Below, piece by piece: positions 1 to 4,832 of a stretch of DNA of 12,437 bases. Positions within the stretch are counted from its first letter, which is position 1. Each line of letters begins with the position of its first letter. The stretch lies in NCBI GenBank assembly GCA_013298325.1, contig JAAFHJ010000089.1, forward strand, positions 1-12,437. The letters run 5' to 3'. The notes beneath the pieces were generated by a model, which saw only the letters and a list, made by a program, of their open reading frames with translations, was not told the DNA's origin and made no database searches. The position numbers were made by a program, and so were the translations under genes. The DNA is from Myxococcales bacterium. Lineage in GTDB: Bacteria > Myxococcota_A > Polyangia > Polyangiales > Polyangiaceae.

Positions 1-794
1 CGGGCGTCTTGGAGGGCGTCCAGCGGCGATCTCCCTTCCGCCAGCGCGCGGCCAAACCGGATCTCTGGGCGTTCCGCTTGGGATGCTGAAGCGAGAAGGT
101 CCCCATAGCCGGAAAGCCCGAGAAGCGTTGCCGCGTCACCGCCGGCCGCGGCCGCAATGCGCGAAGCTTCGTGCATCGACCGGCAGACGATCGCGGCGAC
201 CAGGCCGGCCCCGAGACCGAGCCCCTCCGCGAACCCGACCGCGATCGCGTAGCAGCCGACGAGGGCGCTCGCCCATTCAAGGCCGCGCAAATCCTTTGTA
301 GGATACACGCGAAGTGCTGCGCTTGCGAAGGTCTCGCGGAGGGCGTCGGTGACCTCGCGAAAAGGGGAGCCGCCGACGAGAACCGTCGGTTTTTCTTGGA
401 GAAGGTCTTGGGCGAGCACCGGCCCACCAAGGGCCCCCATCCGCCGCACCGGAGTCTCCCGTGCGACGATTTCGGAGACGGTCGCGAGCGCGTCTGTTCC
501 GGGGGTCGCCACGAGACCGCGGATTCCGTGCACGACGTAGTGGCGGCTCGAAAGGTGGTCTCCGAGCGTACGAGCGACCTCTTCCACCACCGCGGAAGGG
601 GTTGCCAGGAGCACCAGGCGGGTGTCCCGAACGGAATCAAAATCGCGCAGATGGCGGACCCCCTTCGGGAGCTCGCGGTCGAAATCGCGCCGGGAAACGA
701 TGCGTGTATCCGATCCCGAGCGCGCCGCCGCTGCCGCAAGGGCGAGGCCCCAAACGCCGCCGCCAATGACCGATACCGCTTCGCTGTTTGCCAT
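1..794 (-). CDS. GpsA-family (NAD-dependent glycerol-3-phosphate dehydrogenase-like) protein, partial, catalytic lysines replaced
   Basis: The frame is open from an ATG at 794 to the window edge (264 codons; the C-terminus lies outside). The N-terminus has a Rossmann dinucleotide motif, VIGGGVWGLALA (residues 9-20), placed as in GpsA. A GpsA-like core follows: ATPSAVVEEV, ALGGPVLAQDLL (canonical SGPSxA), RVYPTKDLRGLEWASALVG, and GLSGYGDLLAS, which keeps the Gly-Asp-Leu aspartate. GpsA normally reduces dihydroxyacetone phosphate to sn-glycerol 3-phosphate for phospholipid synthesis. Two catalytic lysines known in the family are not seen: the SKGIE-type motif reads VHGIR, and the ALKN motif reads ALVG. 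The Gly-Asp-Asn segment after it is also changed. NAD(P) binding looks intact, so this is either a diverged dehydrogenase with another substrate or a non-catalytic paralogue. Family assignment is firm; activity is doubtful. It is divergent from the small-protein cluster at 978. Confidence 0.85.
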   Translation of the reverse strand, partial: MANSEAVSVIGGGVWGLALAAAAARSGSDTRIVSRRDFDRELPKGVRHLRDFDSVRDTRLVLLATPSAVVEEVARTLGDHLSSRHYVVHGIRGLVATPGTDALATVSEIVARETPVRRMGALGGPVLAQDLLQEKPTVLVGGSPFREVTDALRETFASAALRVYPTKDLRGLEWASALVGCYAIAVGFAEGLGLGAGLVAAIVCRSMHEASRIAAAAGGDAATLLGLSGYGDLLASASQAERPEIRFGRALAEGRSPLDALQDA

Positions 795-977
795 AGGGCC
801 GCGGAGAATACGGGGCGCTGCCTCGAGCCACAAGGACGTCACCCATTGTCGTCGGATTCGGTCACGCGGATCGGCACGGCACAGGCCGGCACACGGCACG
901 CGGCCGTCTGCGACGTGGGAGGCGCCCCAAACGCTTCGCTTCGCTGCGGGCCGGAATCGTGCGAACGTCACTCGCCT
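795..977. promoter_or_regulatory. Divergent intergenic region with four CGGCAC motifs
   Basis: This 183-bp gap separates the divergent GpsA-like gene from the first small lipoprotein gene, so it should hold both promoters. No convincing -35/-10 pair or Shine-Dalgarno site is visible for either gene. The only conspicuous structure is four direct copies of CGGCAC at 872, 877, 887 and 894 (28 bp in total), which could be operator half-sites or chance in GC-rich DNA. Confidence 0.3.
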
Positions 978-1268
978 ATGTCGCTAGCCCCCTGCTCGCG
1001 TTGCCGGCGCCACGTACGCGCCGGCCAAATTTGCCCGTTTTGCCGCTCATCTCACGTTCTCGCCGTTGGCCTTGCTGCGCTCGCGCTCACGGCCTGCGGC
1101 GCCACCGCCGCGATGTATGGCGGGCCGCCCCCCGAGTACGAGTCGCCCCGCGACCCGGCACCAGTTGTGCAGCCTTCGGCGAGCGCCAGCTCTAGCGCCG
1201 TACCGACGCCCCCAGAGCCGGTCGCACCGGTCACGATGTACGGTGCGCCGCCGAGTATGCGCAGGTAG
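978..1268 (+). CDS. Small putative lipoprotein 1 with zinc-knuckle-like leader and two YGxPP motifs; candidate radical SAM substrate
   Basis: This is a 96-residue protein of unknown function. Residues 6-22 form a four-cysteine motif (Cys6, Cys9, then RRHVR, Cys19-Pro-Phe-Cys22). A short hydrophobic run (about 27-39) ends in the lipobox LTAC with Cys40. The predicted mature part (57 residues, no further Cys) is rich in Pro, Ser and Ala and holds MYGGPP (Tyr47) and MYGAPP (Tyr88, near the C-terminus). The ATG at 978 was chosen because the protein then begins MSL a few residues before the first Cys, exactly like the fourth paralogue. No ribosome-binding site is obvious. It heads a run of four related genes followed by a radical SAM/SPASM gene. 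This copy has the shortest linker and lacks the ThrArgAla (TRA) sequence seen before the hydrophobic segment in copies 2-4. Its role as a modified precursor is inference. Confidence 0.8.
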   Translation: MSLAPCSRCRRHVRAGQICPFCRSSHVLAVGLAALALTACGATAAMYGGPPPEYESPRDPAPVVQPSASASSSAVPTPPEPVAPVTMYGAPPSMRR

Positions 1269-1305
1269 CTCCATTTCAAAGCATCTTTCGTGTTCATTCA
1301 AACCT

Positions 1306-1310
1306 AGGAG
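1306..1310 (+). promoter_or_regulatory. Ribosome-binding site of small lipoprotein 2
   Basis: AGGAG lies five bases before the ATG at 1316. It fixes the start and indicates strong translation compared with copy 1, which has no visible site. Confidence 0.75.
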
Positions 1311-1315
1311 TTTTC

Positions 1316-1708
1316 ATGCTCTCACTCTGTACTTCCTGCCACAGACACGTGCGCGTTTCCGGCGACGGCGCCGCCTGCCCCTTCTGTGGCACCGCGGTAA
1401 CCCACGCCCCGGTCGGACGTGCCCTCGGCGGCGCGATTACGCGCGCAGCCATCGTGGTTGCGGCCGCCGCGGCGCTCACCACCGCCGCCTGCTCCGATGA
1501 CTCGAGCCCGTCGCCGACGCCGACCGCCGCTGCGGGCGCCGACGCCGCAAACGATGGTGGGCCGATCGCGATGTACGGGGGCCCGCCGGTCCTCGATGCG
1601 TCGACGGATGACGGCGGACCGATTGCCGCCTACGGGGGCCCGCCGGTCCTCGACGCCGGCACCGATTCCGGCGCAGCTGCCCCCGCCTACGGCGCGCCGA
1701 GTCCCTGA
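1316..1708 (+). CDS. Small putative lipoprotein 2 with zinc-knuckle-like leader and three YG motifs in 19-residue repeats
   Basis: This is a 130-residue paralogue of the preceding gene. The four-cysteine motif is Cys5, Cys8, HRHVR, Cys21-Pro-Phe-Cys24. A linker leads to AITRAAIVVAAAAAL (40-54) and the lipobox region TTAAC with Cys59. The predicted mature part (72 residues, no other Cys) begins with a Ser/Pro/Thr/Ala linker. It then carries AMYGGPPVLDA, AAYGGPPVLDA and AYGAPSP, with Tyr87, Tyr106 and Tyr125 spaced exactly 19 residues apart. The start is supported by AGGAG five bases upstream. The gene is 47 bp after copy 1 and is followed by a terminator-like hairpin. It most clearly shows the repeated substrate-like core of the cluster. 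The lipid anchor and radical SAM modification are inferred; the motif architecture is read directly. Confidence 0.85.
   Translation: MLSLCTSCHRHVRVSGDGAACPFCGTAVTHAPVGRALGGAITRAAIVVAAAAALTTAACSDDSSPSPTPTAAAGADAANDGGPIAMYGGPPVLDASTDDGGPIAAYGGPPVLDAGTDSGAAAPAYGAPSP
1553..1705 (+). repeat. Tandem 57-bp coding repeat (two full units plus a partial third)
   Basis: Units are 1553-1609 and 1610-1666; a diverged third (1667-1705) ends the gene. The first two encode 19-residue blocks of the form DGGPIAxYGGPPVLDAxTD that differ at only two residues. Eight other codons differ synonymously, while the bases encoding YGGPPVLD are almost unchanged. This pattern fits selection to keep the peptide repeat. 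Confidence 0.85.
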
Positions 1709-1719
1709 TTTCGGAACTG

Positions 1720-1752
1720 AAACGCGGAGCCCTTTTTCGGGGTTCCGCGTTT
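1720..1752 (+). terminator. Terminator-like or attenuator hairpin between small lipoprotein genes 2 and 3
   Basis: AAACGCGGAGCCC (1720-1732) pairs with GGGTTCCGCGTTT (1740-1752) as a 13-bp stem with one G-U pair and a loop of seven bases (TTTTTCG). The downstream strand runs into TTTGTTT. This resembles a rho-independent terminator and starts 12 bases after the stop of gene 2. As genes 3, 4 and the radical SAM gene continue on the same strand, it could be a partial terminator that makes copies 1-2 more abundant, or mark a second promoter downstream. Confidence 0.7.
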
Positions 1753-1781
1753 GTTTCGTAGCGCTGTTTCGTTGCAAAGAC

Positions 1782-1787
1782 GAGGAG
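1782..1787 (+). promoter_or_regulatory. Ribosome-binding site of small lipoprotein 3
   Basis: GAGGAG ends five bases before the ATG at 1793. This decides against a longer in-frame TTG start at 1751, which would sit inside the hairpin and add 14 residues not found in the paralogues. Confidence 0.75.
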
Positions 1788-1792
1788 ATGCC

Positions 1793-2092
1793 ATGCGTCT
1801 GGAAGCTTGTGTGCGGTGCCGGCGTCACGTCCATCCTGACGCGAATTGTCCGTTCTGCGGAGCATCTTCCGCGGGGAGCCCTCCACGCAAGCCGCTCTTG
1901 GGAGCAATTACGCGGGCGGCGATCGTAGGCGCTGGTCTTCTAACCGCCTGCGAAGGGACCGCCGTGCCTTCGTATGGTGCAGCCATCTTCGACGCCGGGA
2001 GCGACTCGGGCGATGCCGAGCCCGATGCTGGCGAACCGGAGACCGGGGCGATTCCGCCGTATGGCGTACCTCCTCGACCCGACGGCGGATGA
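1793..2092 (+). CDS. Small putative lipoprotein 3 with zinc-knuckle-like leader and two YG motifs
   Basis: This is a 99-residue paralogue in the same series. The motif is Cys6, Cys9, RRHVH, Cys19-Pro-Phe-Cys22. A linker and AITRAAIVGAGLLTAC (38-53) follow, with Cys53 as lipobox cysteine. The TRAAIV sequence is shared with copy 2. The predicted mature part (47 residues) is the shortest, Asp/Ala/Gly/Glu-rich, with SYGAAIFDAG (Tyr61, where Pro is replaced by Ala) and PYGVPP (Tyr90). There is no Cys after the lipobox. The ATG at 1793 is preferred because of GAGGAG upstream and alignment with the paralogues. The gene follows the hairpin at 1720-1752, so it may be transcribed less than copies 1 and 2 or from its own promoter. 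Confidence 0.82.
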   Translation: MRLEACVRCRRHVHPDANCPFCGASSAGSPPRKPLLGAITRAAIVGAGLLTACEGTAVPSYGAAIFDAGSDSGDAEPDAGEPETGAIPPYGVPPRPDGG

Positions 2093-2118
2093 ACGACCGA
2101 CGAATGCAACAATAATGC

Positions 2119-2123
2119 GGGAG
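2119..2123 (+). promoter_or_regulatory. Ribosome-binding site of small lipoprotein 4
   Basis: GGGAG lies eight bases before the ATG at 2132 and supports that start. Confidence 0.6.
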
Positions 2124-2131
2124 AATTCGCT

Positions 2132-2515
2132 ATGAGTCTCGGAATATGTCTCGATTGTCGTCGCCATGCTCGTGCGTCTGAAGCGGCGTGCCCGTTTTGT
2201 GGTGGCACCGTCCAGCCGCCCGTTGTTCGTCGGGTAGCCGCTGGGACCGCCCTCACGCGTGCGGTCCTTCTCGGCGCGACGCTTTCGGCCGCCGGTTGCG
2301 ACTTCACCTCTGCGCAGCCCGTCTACGGAGCGCCGATCCCTGCAGATAGCGGGGCGTCCGATAGCGGTGCCGACGGCGACGTCAGCGCACAGCCTCTCTA
2401 CGGTGCCCCTGTGCTGGATGCCGGGGCCGACGCGGCAATGATGGAAGAGACCGGACCGATGGCCGACTACGGTGCACCGCCCCCTCCGCCGGATGCCGGC
2501 AGCGATGCTCGCTAG
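2132..2515 (+). CDS. Small putative lipoprotein 4 with zinc-knuckle-like leader and three YGAP motifs
   Basis: This is a 127-residue paralogue and the last of the four. The motif is Cys6, Cys9, RRHAR, Cys20-Pro-Phe-Cys23. ALTRAVLLGATLSAAGC (40-56) gives the hydrophobic segment and lipobox Cys56. The mature part (72 residues, Cys only at its first position) carries VYGAPIPADSG (Tyr65), LYGAPVLDAG (Tyr90) and DYGAPPPPPDAG (Tyr113), separated by acidic Asp/Ser/Gly stretches. Spacing is 25 and 23 residues, looser than the 19-residue register of copy 2. The stop is 42 bp before the radical SAM gene, with no hairpin between, so this copy and the enzyme are probably co-transcribed. The reading of it as enzyme substrate rests on adjacency and shared repeats, not on known homology. 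Confidence 0.84.
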   Translation: MSLGICLDCRRHARASEAACPFCGGTVQPPVVRRVAAGTALTRAVLLGATLSAAGCDFTSAQPVYGAPIPADSGASDSGADGDVSAQPLYGAPVLDAGADAAMMEETGPMADYGAPPPPPDAGSDAR

Positions 2516-2557
2516 ACGTTTGCCCGCTTTTTCAATTCCCTTTTCTCGAGTTTTCTT

Positions 2558-3850
2558 ATGACGAATCCGCTCGGTCCTCGCCCGAAGTCTCTCCCGATCG
2601 CGCCAAAGGCAGCCCCTGCCAAGCGCTCGCTTCCGCTTGCTGATGAGGTCCGTGACGTTGACCGCCAGTGGAGGCCCATCTACGCGGTGTGGGAAATTAC
2701 GCTCGCCTGCGATCTTGCGTGTCGCCATTGCGGCTCGCGGGCGGGGAAGGCCCGGCCCGACGAGCTTACGACCGAGCAGTGCTTTGACCTCGTCGATCAG
2801 ATGAAGGACCTCGGCGTGAAGGAGATCACCCTCATCGGTGGGGAGGCCTACCTTCGCGACGACTGGACCGATATTGTAAGGCGAATTCGAAGCCTTGGGA
2901 TGATTTGCACGATGACGAGCGGGGGGCGCGGCCTCGACCTCGAGCGCTGCAAGGCGGCGAAAGAGGCGGGGCTCCAGAGCGTGAGCATCTCCATCGACGG
3001 CCTCGAAGCGAACCACGACGCCCAGCGCGGCGTCGACGGAAGCTTCCGCGCGGCCCTTCAAGCGATGGATCATCTGCGGGCGGTAGGGATTCCCTTCTCC
3101 GCAAATACCCAGGTCAACAAGATCAACATGCATGAGATCCCGGCGACGTTTGATCTCCTCTGCGAAAAGGGGATTCACGCGTGGCAGGTGCAGCTCACGA
3201 CCGCTATGGGGCGCGCCGGCGACGAGACCGGACTTCTTCTGGAACCCTACCAGGTTCTCGACGCAATTCCGATGATTGCGGCATTGAAAGAGGTCGGTGA
3301 CGCACGAAAGGTTCGTTTGTGGCCGGGCAATAATGTCGGTTACTTTGGTCCCTACGAGCATACCCTTCGTGGCGGGTGGGCGGGCGGCCACCGCGGCTCA
3401 TGCAGCGCCGGACGGCGTACACTCGGGATCGAAGCGGATGGAAGTATCAAGGGTTGCCCATCGTTGCCGACGAAGGACTACGTCGGCGGGAATATCCGAG
3501 ACAACTCCCTCAAGGATATTTGGGAGCGTTCCGCTCCGCTGCGCTTTACGCGAAATCAATCGCTCGACACACTCCACGGCTTTTGCCGTACTTGCTACTA
3601 CGCAGAAGAGTGCAAGGCGGGATGCAATTGGACGAGTCACGTCCTTCTTGGCAAGGCGGGCGACCAACCCTACTGCCACCATCGCGCAAGCGAGCTCCTC
3701 CGTGAGGGCGTGCGCGAACGAATTCAGAAGAAGACCCCGGCCCCCGGCGAGCCCTTCGACTACGCCATTTTTGAGGTAATTCGGGAGCCTTGGCCCGAGG
3801 GGGAGATCGCCGCCGCCCGGGCGAAAGCGATGCTGGACCCGTTGCCGTGA
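2558..3850 (+). CDS. Radical SAM/SPASM peptide-maturase-like enzyme (PqqE-like)
   Basis: This 430-residue cytoplasmic enzyme belongs to the radical SAM superfamily. CDLACRHC gives the CX3CX2C cluster (Cys51, Cys55, Cys58) that binds the 4Fe-4S and S-adenosylmethionine. LIGGEAYLRDDW (92-103) is the GGE motif. The C-terminus has a full SPASM signature: Cys282, 12 residues, Gly295, four residues, Cys300; then Cys343-x2-Cys346-x5-Cys352-x3-Cys356; and Cys373 in QPYCHH. This suggests two auxiliary Fe-S clusters. Enzymes of this type (PqqE, AlbA, anSME) make C-C, thioether or oxidative changes in peptides or proteins. It directly follows four small proteins with repeated YGxP motifs, its likely substrates. 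The N-terminal 35 residues are Pro/Lys-rich. The Shine-Dalgarno site is weak (GAG at 2548-2550). The chemistry cannot be read from the sequence; a mycofactocin- or heme-type SPASM protein is the main alternative. Confidence 0.92.
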   Translation: MTNPLGPRPKSLPIAPKAAPAKRSLPLADEVRDVDRQWRPIYAVWEITLACDLACRHCGSRAGKARPDELTTEQCFDLVDQMKDLGVKEITLIGGEAYLRDDWTDIVRRIRSLGMICTMTSGGRGLDLERCKAAKEAGLQSVSISIDGLEANHDAQRGVDGSFRAALQAMDHLRAVGIPFSANTQVNKINMHEIPATFDLLCEKGIHAWQVQLTTAMGRAGDETGLLLEPYQVLDAIPMIAALKEVGDARKVRLWPGNNVGYFGPYEHTLRGGWAGGHRGSCSAGRRTLGIEADGSIKGCPSLPTKDYVGGNIRDNSLKDIWERSAPLRFTRNQSLDTLHGFCRTCYYAEECKAGCNWTSHVLLGKAGDQPYCHHRASELLREGVRERIQKKTPAPGEPFDYAIFEVIREPWPEGEIAAARAKAMLDPLP

Positions 3851-3876
3851 GGGCCAAGAACTGGTTCTTTCAGGGC

Positions 3877-4794
3877 ATGCCCCGCCGTTTGTTCCTGATC
3901 GTCTCCGCTGCATTCCCTTTCGTGGGCCTCGTCGGCGCCTGTGCGAGCGACCGCACTGTCGTCTCCGGCGACGAGATCGCGGCGACCAGCCCGGGGACCG
4001 CGACGGGGGCCGCTGGCGGCTCAAGCAACCCGAACGGTCGCCCCAGCGGCGCCGTCGACGGGTATCGCGACGGGACGGTGCCCGCCGGTGACGGCGAAGC
4101 GGCCGACGACGCGATTTTGTATGGAACTGCGGTCGGAAGCGGCGTTTCGGTCGCCACCGGGGCCGATGGCGGCCTCCGCGAGGCTGGGGTCTCCGACGGC
4201 GGCCTCCGGGAGGCAGGAGTGGTCGCCGACGGCGGCCGTGATGCCAGTGGGAGCGCCCGTGACGGTGGGGATCGGGCCACCGATGCCGCCCTCGTCGATG
4301 CCGCTGTCCCCTTCGACGCGGGGGCCGGAAACGCAACAAATAGCGGTCTCCCGCCGTGCGCGATCATCGCGGCTCACGAACAGGTCTGTGCCGGTGCCAC
4401 TGGCTGCGCAAATGCGGCCTACCGCCAATGTCGCCGTGCCGAGGTTCGAGGTGCCCTCGACGCGAACTTCGTGCTCGCCCTTCAGACGTGTGTGCAGAAT
4501 ACATGCTCAGATTTTGACACATGCTTCGCCCAAGCAATGCGAACGGCGCCGCGCACGCCGACCTACGGCCGCATGCTCACCGGGTACTGCAACACGTGCT
4601 TTGCGAAGAACGCGTTCTGCGGCATTGACCCTGACCGGGCGCTCCCGGGCCTCCAGCAGTACGCCGACCGAACGCTCGTCCGTGCGGAGTCGTGCGTCGG
4701 TTTCTGCGGCGATGACGCCCGCTTTGGCGACTGCCTGGCGCTCAATCTCGCGCCCCGAATCCCGCTGCCGGGCGTCTGCGCGAACAGCTACTGA
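3877..4794 (+). CDS. Cys-rich putative lipoprotein of unknown function
   Basis: I do not recognise a family. The start at 3877 gives a clean lipoprotein signal, MPRRLFLIVSAAFPFVGLVGAC, with Cys22 as lipid site. An alternative GTG at 3847 overlaps the radical SAM stop (GTGA) and adds ten residues, which would suggest translational coupling. After the signal comes a long Gly/Ala/Asp/Ser-rich linker (about 23-150). It includes a tandem DGGLREAG repeat at 97-116 and one isolated YGTA. The C-terminal half is a compact domain with 14 cysteines, including GYCNTCF and SCVGFCGD. The even number suggests a disulfide-bonded extracytoplasmic fold. The gene ends 38 bp before the YgiQ gene. Its position directly behind the maturase makes it a candidate accessory or partner protein of the small lipoprotein system, but it could equally be an unrelated envelope protein. 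Confidence 0.75.
   Translation: MPRRLFLIVSAAFPFVGLVGACASDRTVVSGDEIAATSPGTATGAAGGSSNPNGRPSGAVDGYRDGTVPAGDGEAADDAILYGTAVGSGVSVATGADGGLREAGVSDGGLREAGVVADGGRDASGSARDGGDRATDAALVDAAVPFDAGAGNATNSGLPPCAIIAAHEQVCAGATGCANAAYRQCRRAEVRGALDANFVLALQTCVQNTCSDFDTCFAQAMRTAPRTPTYGRMLTGYCNTCFAKNAFCGIDPDRALPGLQQYADRTLVRAESCVGFCGDDARFGDCLALNLAPRIPLPGVCANSY
4165..4227 (+). repeat. Short tandem coding repeat (DGGLREAG) in the Cys-rich lipoprotein
   Basis: Two units of 30 and 33 bp (4165-4194, 4195-4227) encode DGGLREAGVS and DGGLREAGVVA, and a degenerate third begins DGGRDA. This is a low-complexity linker repeat between the lipid anchor and the cysteine domain. Confidence 0.7.
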
Positions 4795-4832
4795 CCTAGC
4801 CCTCGCGGACGATCCGAGCTATCGCGGGCGCC

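Noticed and set aside
171..977. N-terminal extension of small lipoprotein 1 back to 171
   Set aside because: The extension lies opposite the GpsA-like gene and has no family motif; the paralogues all begin four to six residues before the first Cys, which supports the ATG at 978.
1940..3391. Long minus-strand open frame of 483 codons opposite precursors 3-4 and the radical SAM gene
   Set aside because: It is antisense to genes with clear family motifs, is Arg-rich, has no recognisable domain and is expected by chance in GC-rich DNA.
3398..4339. Minus-strand 313-codon frame opposite the end of the radical SAM gene and the Cys-rich lipoprotein
   Set aside because: It is extremely Arg-rich with no domain, a shadow of the Gly/Asp-rich coding sequence on the other strand.
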